From assembly GCF_016906305.1 (NCBI RefSeq), contig NZ_JADDOL010000027.1, positions 1 to 33,887 on the forward strand: a stretch of 33,887 bases of DNA. Reading direction: 5' to 3'. The notes beneath the pieces are model-generated. The model was not told the origin of the DNA and searched no databases. It saw only the letters and a program-made list of their open reading frames with translations. This document shows positions 15,595-23,477 of this stretch, piece by piece (the first letter of the stretch is position 1; the number at the start of each line of letters is the position of its first letter). The DNA comes from Alloalcanivorax marinus. Lineage in GTDB: Bacteria; Pseudomonadota; Gammaproteobacteria; Pseudomonadales; Alcanivoracaceae. A program made the position numbers and the translations under genes.

Positions 15595-17070
15595 ATGTTC
15601 GACGACGATGTCCGCTACCGCGCCCTGAGCGCCCGGGATCCCCGCTTCGACGGCCATTTCTATGTGGCGGTCTCCACCACCGGCGTGTATTGCCGACCGG
15701 TGTGCCCGGCGCGTCTGCCGCGCCGCGCCCATTGCGTTTTCTTTCCCAGCGCCGCCGCCGCCGAGGCGCAAGGCTTCCGGCCCTGCCTGCGCTGCCGCCC
15801 GGAATTGGCGCCCGGGCGGGCCAGCGTGGACGCCCGCCAGCGGCTGGCGCGGGCCGCCGCCGCCCGCCTGGAAGCCGGGCTGGCGGACCAGGACTTGGCC
15901 GGCCTGGCCGCCGCCCTGGGGGTCAGCGACCGGCACCTGCGTCGCGTGTTCCGGCTGGAGTACGGGGTCACGCCGGTGGCCTATGCCCAGACCCAGCGCC
16001 TGTTGCTGGCCAAGCGGCTCCTCACCGAGACCGGTCTGCCGGTCACCGAGGTGGCACTGGCGGCCGGGTTTGGCAGCCTGCGCCGGTTCAATGCCCTGTT
16101 CCGCCAGCGTTACCGGCTCAAGCCCTCCAGCCTGCGCCGCCCCGGCGGGCGCGGCGACACGGACAGTTTCACCCTGCGGCTGGCCTATCGCCCGCCCTAC
16201 GACTGGCCGGCGCTGCGGGATTTTCTCGGCCAGCGGGCCATCGCCGGCGTGGAAAGCGTGGAGGAGGGCGTCTATCGGCGCACCGTGGCGCTGCGGCGGG
16301 GCGATCACGGCGTTCGGGGCTGGCTGACGGTGGCGCCGGTGAAAGGCCGCGACCAGTTGGCGGTGACGCTGTCCGCGTCCCTGGCCGGGGCGGTGCCGGA
16401 GGTACTGGCGCGGCTGCGGCATCTGTTCGATCTGGATTGCCAGCCGTCCGAGGTGGCCGCCGCCCTGGGGCCGTTAATGGCGGCCCACCCGGGCCTGCGG
16501 GTGCCGGGGGCCTTCGACGGGTTCGAGGCGGCGGTGCGCGCGGTGCTGGGCCAGCAGATCACGGTGCGCGCCGCCCAGACCCTGGCCGGCCGGGTGGCGG
16601 CGGCCCTGGGCGAACCCCTGGAAACGCCGTTCGCGGCGCTCACCCATACCTTCCCGGACGCCGCCACGGTGGCCGCCACCGCCCCGGACACCCTGGGCGG
16701 GCTGGGCATCCTGCGCGGCCGCGTGGGCGCGATCCGGGCGCTGGCCTCGGCCTGTGACCGCGGCGAACTGGTGCTGGCGCCGGGGGCGCCGGTGGAGGAG
16801 ACCCTGGCGGCGCTGAAGGCACTGCCCGGCATCGGCGACTGGACCGCGCACTACCTGGCCCTGCGCGCCCTGTCCTGGCCGGACGCCTTTCCCGCCGCCG
16901 ACTACGGCGTGCTCAAGGCGCTCGGTGAACGGTCGCCGGCCCGGGCGCGGCGCCACGCCGAGGTATGGCGGCCCTGGCGGGCCTACGCGGTGATGGCGCT
17001 GTGGCGAAATCTGGCGACGGAGGGCGCGGCGGCTCAGTCCGCGCAGGGCAGCGGCGACGGCGCCCGCTGA
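15595..17070 (+). CDS. Ada-AraC-AlkA fusion, DNA alkylation repair
   Basis: A 491-residue fusion protein. Residues 1-75 form the Ada methyl-phosphotriester domain with zinc cysteines Cys33, Cys37, Cys64 and Cys67. Residues 100-178 hold an AraC-type helix-turn-helix pair. Residues about 190-300 match the AlkA N-terminal domain, and the rest is a helix-hairpin-helix glycosylase with LPGIGDW (410-416) and catalytic Asp436 (AADY). It should sense methylated DNA by self-methylation, activate alkylation genes and excise 3-methyladenine-type lesions. The C-terminal O6-methylguanine transferase of E. coli Ada is absent, replaced by AlkA. A GTG at 15562 is in frame, but the ATG at 15595 opens with the Ada domain and is preferred. 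Its 3' end overlaps the convergent MFS gene by 37 bp. Confidence 0.92.
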   Translation: MFDDDVRYRALSARDPRFDGHFYVAVSTTGVYCRPVCPARLPRRAHCVFFPSAAAAEAQGFRPCLRCRPELAPGRASVDARQRLARAAAARLEAGLADQDLAGLAAALGVSDRHLRRVFRLEYGVTPVAYAQTQRLLLAKRLLTETGLPVTEVALAAGFGSLRRFNALFRQRYRLKPSSLRRPGGRGDTDSFTLRLAYRPPYDWPALRDFLGQRAIAGVESVEEGVYRRTVALRRGDHGVRGWLTVAPVKGRDQLAVTLSASLAGAVPEVLARLRHLFDLDCQPSEVAAALGPLMAAHPGLRVPGAFDGFEAAVRAVLGQQITVRAAQTLAGRVAAALGEPLETPFAALTHTFPDAATVAATAPDTLGGLGILRGRVGAIRALASACDRGELVLAPGAPVEETLAALKALPGIGDWTAHYLALRALSWPDAFPAADYGVLKALGERSPARARRHAEVWRPWRAYAVMALWRNLATEGAAAQSAQGSGDGAR

Positions 17071-18248
17071 TGACGACGACTGTAGGCGCTCAGCAGCACG
17101 CCGATCACCATGGCCACGCAGCTCAGTGCGAACACCAGCCGGAAGCCGTCGCGCCATTCGATCAGCGGCCCGGCCAGGGCCGGCCCCAGTAGCTGCCCCA
17201 CCGCGTAGAACAACGTCACGAAGCTCACCGCCACCGGCGCCCGATGCGCCGGCACCGTCTCGGTGGACGCCGCCAGCACGGTGGAGAACATGCCCGCCGC
17301 GCACAGCCCCATCAGCAGAAAATGGGCGCCGAACGCCCAGGTGGCCGGATGCAGCACCGGAATCAGGGTGGCCAGCAGCGACAGTCCCATGGACAGCATC
17401 AGGCCGTTGGCGTAACCGAGCCGGTCGGACAGCCAGCCCCAGGCCGGGCCGGCGAACACCGACAGCATGCCCATGGCGGAGACCAGATGGCCGGCGGTGC
17501 GCGCCGGTGTATCCGCGGCCAGGGCGTAGCTGTACATAAAGGTGCTTTGCACGATAAAGGTGAGCCCGAGCACGCCGTACACCAGCCCCACGATCACCAC
17601 ATGGGGGTTGCGGAAGATCGGTGCGTCCGGCTCGCCCAGGGCGGCGGCGGTGTCCGCCGCCAGCGGTCGCGGCGGGTTGCGCAGAAACAGGGTCACCAGC
17701 ACGGTCACCAGCACACCGCCGCCGGCGAACAGCAGCCACACCTGGCGCCAGCCGTCGCCGCCGGCCTCGGTGAGCGGTGGCGCCAGGGCGCCGATCAGCA
17801 GCATGCCGATGCCCACGCCGCTGTTGACGAAACCGATCACCGCGCCGCGCCGGTGCGGGTAGGTGTTGGCGAGCAGCGAGATCAGCGGCGTATAGCCAAA
17901 GGCGGTGCCCATGCCGAGCAGCACCATCAGCACCAGCGCCATTCCGTAACGGGTGGTCTGACTCAGCCCGAGAAAGCCGGCGATCACCAGCACCAGCCCC
18001 AGCAATACCGAGGTCTTGCCGCCGAACCGGGCGGCGAACACCCCGGCCACCATCACCAGCAACAGGTAGCCCAGGGCATTGGCGGTGCTCAGGTTGGCCG
18101 CCTGGCCGTAGCTCAGCTGCAGCCCTTCGCGCATGGCCGGCAGCACCAGCCCGTAGCTGAGCCGGGCGAACACCAGCAGCACCACGATGCAGGCGGCGCC
18201 GGTGGACACCATCAGAAAAAACGGCGGACGACGGTCGAGGAAGCGCAT
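17034..18248 (-). CDS. MFS transporter, YbfB/YjiJ-like
   Basis: A 404-residue major facilitator with 12 predicted membrane segments, acting in the inner membrane. The first segment contains ARLSYGLVLPAMREGLQLSYGQ, followed by an A/B loop FAARFGGK, and the second half repeats the pattern at GWLSDRLGYANG. The arrangement recalls the YbfB/YjiJ group, whose substrates are unknown; small organic anions or drugs are possible. The ATG at 18248 has only a weak AGGG upstream. The last 37 bases overlap the 3' end of the convergent repair gene, in a different frame. It is divergent from the DUF1653 gene across a gap with two palindromes. Confidence 0.85.
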   Translation of the reverse strand: MRFLDRRPPFFLMVSTGAACIVVLLVFARLSYGLVLPAMREGLQLSYGQAANLSTANALGYLLLVMVAGVFAARFGGKTSVLLGLVLVIAGFLGLSQTTRYGMALVLMVLLGMGTAFGYTPLISLLANTYPHRRGAVIGFVNSGVGIGMLLIGALAPPLTEAGGDGWRQVWLLFAGGGVLVTVLVTLFLRNPPRPLAADTAAALGEPDAPIFRNPHVVIVGLVYGVLGLTFIVQSTFMYSYALAADTPARTAGHLVSAMGMLSVFAGPAWGWLSDRLGYANGLMLSMGLSLLATLIPVLHPATWAFGAHFLLMGLCAAGMFSTVLAASTETVPAHRAPVAVSFVTLFYAVGQLLGPALAGPLIEWRDGFRLVFALSCVAMVIGVLLSAYSRRHQRAPSPLPCAD

Positions 18249-18280
18249 GCGGACGTGCCCTGATTTTTTGTTATGAGACC

Positions 18281-18328
18281 CCGGAGTGTACTCCGGCGCT
18301 GGCGACGGGCATACCCACAGGTATGTGG
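18281..18328. promoter_or_regulatory. Palindrome cluster between divergent MFS and DUF1653 genes
   Basis: CCGGAGT-GT-ACTCCGG (18281-18296) is a perfect inverted repeat. Downstream, CATACC-N4-GGTATG (18310-18325) and CCACA-N4-TGTGG (18315-18328) are perfect but overlapping, so only one can form a hairpin at a time. They are candidate operators. A TGGTATGCT extended -10 box lies at 18369-18377. Confidence 0.4.
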
Positions 18329-18412
18329 AAAGATTCCAGACTTTCCCGCCCCGCCGGCCGGTGTCGGCTGGTATGCTGGGCGCCCTCTGACCGTCAGCCT
18401 CTGGAGAACCCC

Positions 18413-18631
18413 ATGGACAGCCCGCGCCCCGGCCGCTACCGGCATTTCAAGGGCAACGAATACCAGGTGCTGGGCACCGCCACCCATTCGGAAACCGGTG
18501 AGGCCCTGGTGGTCTACCGGCCCCTGTACGGCGACGGCGACCTGTGGGTGCGGCCGCTGGCCATGTTCCAGGAAACCGTGCTGCGCGATGGCCAGGAGCG
18601 CCCGCGTTTCGCCTTTGTCGCCGACGATTGA
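18413..18631 (+). CDS. DUF1653 small protein
   Basis: A 72-residue soluble protein that is almost entirely a DUF1653 domain. It shows the family pattern RYRHFKGNEYQVLG near the start, a middle GEALVVYRPLYG, and LWVRPLAMFQETV near the end. The domain is widespread in bacteria, usually as a single small beta-rich protein, and has no agreed function. The start at 18413 follows GGAG; in-frame codons upstream add residues foreign to the family. It lies 31 bp before the methyltransferase gene and is probably co-transcribed with it. Confidence 0.85.
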   Translation: MDSPRPGRYRHFKGNEYQVLGTATHSETGEALVVYRPLYGDGDLWVRPLAMFQETVLRDGQERPRFAFVADD

Positions 18632-18662
18632 TAAAATGCCCGTTTTGCGTGAGCCCACCACC

Positions 18663-19865
18663 ATGTCCGAGTCCACCCCCGTCCTGCGCCTGCGAAAGAA
18701 CGAAGAGCGCCGCCTGAAAGCCGGCCACGATTGGATCTATGCCAATGAGGTGGACACCGGCGAAACCCCGGTGAAAAGCCTGCCCGCGGGCGCCGCCGCC
18801 CGGGTCGAGGACGCCCGCGGCAAGCCCCTGGGACGGGCGCTGCTGAGCCCGAACTCGCTGATCGTCGGCCGTCTTTACAGCCGCGACCCGGAACAGGAAC
18901 CCAGCCGCAGCTTCTTCAAGAAGCGCATCGAACAGGCCCTGGCGTTGCGCGAAACCCTGTTCCCGGCGCCGGGCTACCGGCTGGTGCACGGCGAGGCCGA
19001 CGGCCTGCCCGGGCTGGTGGTGGACCGCTACGACGACACCCTGGTGCTGCAGGCCGGCACCGCCGGCATGGAAGCGCACCTGGACACGGTGGTCTCGGCC
19101 CTGGACGCGGTGCTGTCGCCCACCAACATCGTGGTGCGCAACGAAGCCGGCGTCCGCGAGCTGGAAGACCTGCCGCTTTACACCCGGGCGCTGAAAGGCG
19201 ACGTGCCCGAGTCGGTGACGCTGAGCGAGAACGGCGGCCGCTTCACCGCGCCGCTGCGCGAAGGGCAGAAGACCGGCTGGTTCTTCGATCATCGCGCCGC
19301 CCGCGCGCGCATGGCGCCGCTGGCCCGGGACGCCCGGGTGCTGGATGTGTTCGCCTACTGCGGTGGCTGGGGCGTGCAGGCGGCGCTGGCCGGTGCCCGC
19401 GAAGTGACCGGAGTGGACAGCTCCGGCCTGGCGCTGGATTACATGCACCGCAACGCGGAACTGAACGGCGTGGGCGACCGGCTGCGCACGCTGGAGGGCG
19501 ACGCGGTGGCGGCCATGAAGGAGCTGATCGCCGACGGCGAGAAGTTTGATCTGGTGATCCTGGATCCGCCGGCGTTCATCAAGCGGCGCAAGGATTTCAA
19601 GAACGGCCTGGCCGGCTACCACGCCATCAACGAACTGGCGGTGCGGCTGGTGAAACCCGGCGGCTATCTGATCTCCGCGTCCTGCTCCATGCACCTGCCC
19701 GCCGACAAGCTGCTGGACGTGATGCGCGCCTCCGCGCGGCACATCGACCGCGCCCTGCAGATCATCGGCCAGGAAGGCCAGGGCCCGGACCATCCGGTGC
19801 AACCGGCGATGCCGGAAACCGCCTATCTGAAGAGCTGGTTCGGGCGGCTGCTGTTCCGGTTTTAA
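18663..19865 (+). CDS. rlmI: 23S rRNA cytosine-5 methyltransferase, RlmI type
   Basis: A 400-residue SAM-dependent methyltransferase matching RlmI (396 in E. coli), which makes m5C1962 in 23S rRNA. An N-terminal PUA-like region (LRKNEERRLKAGHDWIY) is followed by the central EEHGM-equivalent segment with KTGWFFDHR, the SAM site VLDVFAYCGGWG, the substrate loop LDPPAFIK, and the cysteine-bearing motif SASCSMH. Each block aligns by eye with its E. coli counterpart (KTGYYLDQR, LNCFSYTGGF, MDPPKFV, TFSCSG). An ATG at 18636 would add nine residues; 18663 fits the family better. Transcription ends at heptamer element B, facing the LysE-type gene. The RlmK/RlmL relatives are longer, so RlmI is favoured; exact target base is inferred. 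Confidence 0.9.
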   Translation: MSESTPVLRLRKNEERRLKAGHDWIYANEVDTGETPVKSLPAGAAARVEDARGKPLGRALLSPNSLIVGRLYSRDPEQEPSRSFFKKRIEQALALRETLFPAPGYRLVHGEADGLPGLVVDRYDDTLVLQAGTAGMEAHLDTVVSALDAVLSPTNIVVRNEAGVRELEDLPLYTRALKGDVPESVTLSENGGRFTAPLREGQKTGWFFDHRAARARMAPLARDARVLDVFAYCGGWGVQAALAGAREVTGVDSSGLALDYMHRNAELNGVGDRLRTLEGDAVAAMKELIADGEKFDLVILDPPAFIKRRKDFKNGLAGYHAINELAVRLVKPGGYLISASCSMHLPADKLLDVMRASARHIDRALQIIGQEGQGPDHPVQPAMPETAYLKSWFGRLLFRF

Positions 19866-19879
19866 GGCCTGACGGCCAG

Positions 19880-19978
19880 TTGAAAGTGAAAAGTTGAAAG
19901 TTAAAACGCGGGGAAGGTCGCATCAGACGCCAAGGCCGTGCCCGCGCGTCCTTTCAACTTTTAACTTTTAACTTTTAA
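19880..19978. repeat. Heptamer-bracketed palindromic element, copy B
   Basis: Four 7-bp units (TTGAAAG, TGAAAAG, TTGAAAG, TTAAAAC; 19880-19907) face four inverted units (CTTTCAA then three CTTTTAA; 19951-19978) across a 43-bp GC-rich core. The core begins with the arm CGCGGG (19907-19912), which pairs with CCCGCG (19941-19946). The 14-mer GGCCGTGCCCGCGC (19934-19947) is identical to 4872-4885 in copy A. It again fills the gap between convergent genes, here rlmI and the LysE-type exporter. Confidence 0.8.
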
Positions 19979-19987
19979 CTAGCCCTT

Positions 19988-20590
19988 TTATACCCAGACG
20001 ATGACCGCGATCACCGCCAGCACGATGGCGGTGGCCCGCTCCACGCGACCTTGGTGTCGGCGCAAGGCGGCCAGCACCGGCCCCCGCGCCAGGGTCAGCG
20101 CCACCAGGCTGTACCAGCCCCCATCAATCATCACCGCCGTGGCGGCCACCTGCACCCGGGCCACGGTGCCCATGCCGGCGTCGATGAACTGGCTGAACAG
20201 GGCCAGGAAAAACAGCGCCACCTTGGGATTCAGGAACGCGATCAGGAAGCCGTCCCGGGCCGGCCGCGCGCCCTTTCTTGCCGGTCCGTGGTCCGCCGCC
20301 GCCCCGGCCTGGCGCCAGCTTTTCCAGGCCAGCCACAGCAGGAACAGGGAGCCGGCCAGGCGGATGCCGGTTTCCAGGGACGGAAAGCGGTGCAGCACCA
20401 CCGCCAGCCCGGCCACGGTGGCGGCGGCGTACACGCCGATGCCCAGGGCGTGGGCCAGGGCGGTGCGCACCCCGGCCCGGGCCGAGCCGTGCAGGGTGTG
20501 ATGCAGCACCATGGCCAGGCTGGCCCCCGGCGTCATCGCACCCAGGGCGCACACCCCGGCCAGCAGTAACCATTCCTCGATCGTCAGCAT
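19988..20590 (-). CDS. LysE/RhtB-family amino acid exporter
   Basis: A 200-residue inner-membrane protein with about six hydrophobic segments. Signatures of the LysE/RhtB translocators are the GAMTPGASLAMVL segment near residues 18-30, FLLWLAWKSWR near 83-93, and FLIAFLNPKVALFFLALFSQF near 116-136. These proteins export amino acids such as homoserine, threonine or lysine, or related metabolites; the substrate cannot be told from sequence. The ATG at 20590 has AGAGGA just upstream and starts cleanly before the first helix, whereas the codon at 20623 adds a Cys/Arg-rich leader. It is a single leftward gene, convergent with rlmI across heptamer element B. The 295-bp gap to the next gene holds only a lone TATAAA at 20736-20741 on the plus strand. 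Confidence 0.88.
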   Translation of the reverse strand: MLTIEEWLLLAGVCALGAMTPGASLAMVLHHTLHGSARAGVRTALAHALGIGVYAAATVAGLAVVLHRFPSLETGIRLAGSLFLLWLAWKSWRQAGAAADHGPARKGARPARDGFLIAFLNPKVALFFLALFSQFIDAGMGTVARVQVAATAVMIDGGWYSLVALTLARGPVLAALRRHQGRVERATAIVLAVIAVIVWV

Positions 20591-20885
20591 CCGTCCTCTC
20601 CCCGCGCGAAGCGGGCATTGCACGCCAGCCGCCGTTCGCCGTCAATGCTTACCCGGTGAAGCACTGGCCGAACGAAACGCTTACATAAAAACACCAAAAA
20701 TTCCGATCCGGCTAAGCCGCTGAATCGGTTCGGGTTATAAAGCCGCCTTCCAGCTCCTTCACGCCGGGGCTCACGCGGGCTTGACGACGTTCACGCCGGC
20801 CTTGACCCGACCCTCACCGGAGCGCGCGCAGCGTCGGCGCAGGTCCTCGTGGAACGACCTCCCGATACGCACAAGGAGAACAACG

Positions 20886-22697
20886 ATGAACAGCCAGCCG
20901 CTCCGGCCAGCCCAGTCCCGCGCCGCGCCTTTATGGTCGCCGGTGCGTCTTGCCCTGTTGCTCAGCGCCCTCGCGGCCATCGCCCTGCTGGGCGGCTGCG
21001 GCGGTGACGACGACGATGACGATCCGGTGGTGCGCGGTCCCAGCGCCGAGCAGGGCCGCCAGGTATTCCGCTACGAAACCTTCGGCAACCAACGCTTCTG
21101 GACCGACGCCATGCAATTGCCCCAGGGCATCGCCGGCGCCCAGGTCACGCCTCTGCAGGCCCTGGGCCTGGGTCTCAACGTCAATGTAGGGGCGCTCAGC
21201 GCAGGCACCGCCCAGGCGCTGCTTACGGCGCTGGATGAGGTGGAAAACGGCGCCGCGCCGGAGGACACCGCCCTGGGCGACCCGGCGGTGACGCTGCTGT
21301 TGATCAATGAAGGCGCGGTGATCGGCGTGGTGCCGTTCGACGAAAACGGCGACCGCAAACCCCTGGGCAGCGACGCCGCCTATGACGGCATGGACGCCCT
21401 GGACATCGCCGGCGGCGATAAAGTCGGTGTCACCTGCGCGCTCTGTCACGCCAAGACCGACGGCAGCGTGGTGCCCGCCGGCACCGTGGGGCCCGGTTCC
21501 GTGGGCGCGGAAACCGACGGCGTGATCGCCGGCGGCCTGGACGTGGGGGCGATCTTCGCCGCCGCCGACAACCCGCTGGCCTATCTGCCGCTGCTGCAGT
21601 TGCAGTTCGACGCCCTGGAAGGCGCCACCATCGGCAAGGGGGACTTCACCGGCATCGCCTCCGGCGGCACCGTGGCGGACGCCACCGCCGCCGCGCGCAC
21701 CTATCTGACCGGCACCTTCGAGGACGGCGGGGAAGAGAAGCGCTACTACGGCACCACCTCCTTCGACGCCACCCCGGACGGCATTGGCAACGCCACCTAC
21801 TTCCCGCCGTTCTTCCGCACCGACCTGGCGGCACCCTGGGGTCACAGCGGCGCCTTCGCCGAACTGAATGACTTCAACAATCTGGTCTATACCGTGGCGC
21901 TGGATCCCACCAGTCTGCTCACGGCGGACGGGCGCGCCTTCCTGAACGTGCTGGCCGGCCCGGTGGGCGACGAGATCGCCGACCGCTACGAGGCGGTACT
22001 GCGCGACACCGGCGTGATTCCCGACGGCATGGCGGTGGCCGACGTGCTGCCCTATGTGGACGTGGCGCGGACCGATCTGGCGCCGGGCAGCGCCGCCGGT
22101 CCGGTGGGCCGCCGGGTCAGCGATGCCCGCCTGGCGGACCTGGCCGCCTACACCGACCGGCTGGCGGCGCCGCCGGCGCCGGGCGGTCTGGACGCGAACC
22201 TGGTCAGCCAGGGCGAGACCCTGTTCACCAGCGCCCGCGCCGACGGCGGCGCCGGTTGCGCCGGCTGTCATACCGCCAACCCGAACCAGCCGGTGAAGGA
22301 GGTGATCATTCCCATCGCCACCCTGTATCCGGGCTACGGCATGCCGCCGGTGATTCTCGACCGCTCCGGGGCCGGCCTGACGCCGATCCAGAACAGCACC
22401 GCCGGCCCGGCACCGTCCTACGATGATTCGGTGGTGGTGCTGGATGCCAGCGTGCGCGGCGAGGTGCGTGGCGAGGCCAAGCCGCTGCTGCTGGGTCTGA
22501 ACACCAAGCTGAACTACCTGCACGACGGTTCGGTGGGTGGCGACAGCCCGGCGGTGGGCCTGGAGGCGCTGCTCAACCCGGCCCGCGGCGCGGACTCACC
22601 GCACCCGTTCTACTTCCCGCGTAACCTGGACGGCGGCGACGACCAGGCCGGTCGCGACGCCCTGGTGGAGTACCTGCTCAGCCGCACCACCGACTGA
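20886..22697 (+). CDS. Di-haem c-type cytochrome lipoprotein, peroxidase/RoxA-like
   Basis: A 603-residue exported lipoprotein. The signal peptide ends in LLGGC, giving lipidated Cys38, followed by GG and six consecutive aspartates. Two haem-binding motifs are visible, CALCH (184-188) and CAGCH (458-462). LNYLHDGSV (542-550) and APWGHSGAF (316-324) recall the conserved histidine loops of di-haem cytochrome c peroxidases and the RoxA/MauG group. Such proteins reduce peroxides or oxidise organic substrates in the periplasm; distant axial ligands cannot be assigned. The start follows a strong AAGGAG at 20873-20878. It is a single-gene unit with its own terminator at 22726-22749. Membership in the wider superfamily is likely; reaction unknown. 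Confidence 0.82.
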   Translation: MNSQPLRPAQSRAAPLWSPVRLALLLSALAAIALLGGCGGDDDDDDPVVRGPSAEQGRQVFRYETFGNQRFWTDAMQLPQGIAGAQVTPLQALGLGLNVNVGALSAGTAQALLTALDEVENGAAPEDTALGDPAVTLLLINEGAVIGVVPFDENGDRKPLGSDAAYDGMDALDIAGGDKVGVTCALCHAKTDGSVVPAGTVGPGSVGAETDGVIAGGLDVGAIFAAADNPLAYLPLLQLQFDALEGATIGKGDFTGIASGGTVADATAAARTYLTGTFEDGGEEKRYYGTTSFDATPDGIGNATYFPPFFRTDLAAPWGHSGAFAELNDFNNLVYTVALDPTSLLTADGRAFLNVLAGPVGDEIADRYEAVLRDTGVIPDGMAVADVLPYVDVARTDLAPGSAAGPVGRRVSDARLADLAAYTDRLAAPPAPGGLDANLVSQGETLFTSARADGGAGCAGCHTANPNQPVKEVIIPIATLYPGYGMPPVILDRSGAGLTPIQNSTAGPAPSYDDSVVVLDASVRGEVRGEAKPLLLGLNTKLNYLHDGSVGGDSPAVGLEALLNPARGADSPHPFYFPRNLDGGDDQAGRDALVEYLLSRTTD

Positions 22698-22725
22698 CCG
22701 GGGCGTTTGCCTCGCCCAAAAAGAA

Positions 22726-22749
22726 GGGCCTCCTCGGAGGCCCTTTTTT
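22726..22749. terminator. Bidirectional intrinsic terminator
   Basis: GGGCCTC and GAGGCCC pair perfectly around a four-base loop (22726-22743), followed by six T on the plus strand. An A-rich run on the other side gives T-rich sequence on the minus strand. It can end both the cytochrome gene and the convergent piuC gene. Confidence 0.85.
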
Positions 22750-22769
22750 GCGTCGTGGAGGCGTCGGTT

Positions 22770-23465
22770 TCAGGTTTCCGCCCATTGACGCAGAAGGTTG
22801 TGGTAGACGCCGGTGAGTCGCAGCACCGCCGCTTCATCGCCGCCGGTTTGCTTGAGGCGGGTGATGGCGGTGTCCATGTCGAACAACAGGGTGCGCCGGG
22901 CGTCGTCGCGGATCATGCTTTGCACCCAGAAAAATGACGCCAGCCGGGCGCCCCGGGTGACCGGCTGCACCTGATGCAGGCTGGAGGCCGGATACAGGAT
23001 CAGGTCCCCGGCGGGCAGTTTGACCTCGTGCTCGCCGTAGGTGTCGGCGACGATCAATTCGCCGCCGTCGTACTCCTCCGGCTCACACAGAAACAGGGTG
23101 CAGGACAGGTCGGTGCGCAGCTGCCTGCCCGGGAAACCGGTCTGATCGGGCAGCCGCATCACGGCCCCGTCCACGTGCATGCCGTAGGTGCCGCCGCCCT
23201 GATAGCGGTTGAAGCGGGGCGTCAGAATTTCCACCGGCAGGGCGGCGGCGAAGAACACCGGGTGGCGCGCCAGCGCCGCCTGGACCTGCTCCGCCAGCCG
23301 CCGCCGCAGCGGAGACGCCTCCGCCAGCTGCTGGTTGTGTTTCACGGCGGCGCCCTGGGCGCCCACCGTTTCCCGCCCGTCCACCCACTGAACGCTGGTT
23401 TCCAGGGCCTGGCGTATCGCTTGGACTTCCTTGGCGTCGAGGACTTCGGGCACGTGCAGCAGCAT
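22770..23465 (-). CDS. piuC: PiuC-type Fe(II)/2-oxoglutarate PKHD hydroxylase
   Basis: A 231-residue cytoplasmic dioxygenase of the PKHD-type hydroxylase family (YbiX in E. coli, PiuC in Pseudomonas). Iron ligands are His97 and Asp99 (MHVDG) and His164 (SSLHQV), and the 2-oxoglutarate anchor is Arg174 in [10 protein letters not shown]. Length matches the family (about 226). Its natural substrate is unknown; genes of this family routinely accompany Fiu/PiuA receptors and respond to iron starvation. It begins 12 bp after the fiu stop codon, so the two share a transcript from the Fur-like promoter. An ATG start with MLLHVPEVL, the usual family opening, is clear. Confidence 0.92.
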   Translation of the reverse strand: MLLHVPEVLDAKEVQAIRQALETSVQWVDGRETVGAQGAAVKHNQQLAEASPLRRRLAEQVQAALARHPVFFAAALPVEILTPRFNRYQGGGTYGMHVDGAVMRLPDQTGFPGRQLRTDLSCTLFLCEPEEYDGGELIVADTYGEHEVKLPAGDLILYPASSLHQVQPVTRGARLASFFWVQSMIRDDARRTLLFDMDTAITRLKQTGGDEAAVLRLTGVYHNLLRQWAET

Positions 23466-23477
23466 GGTCGGACGGCA

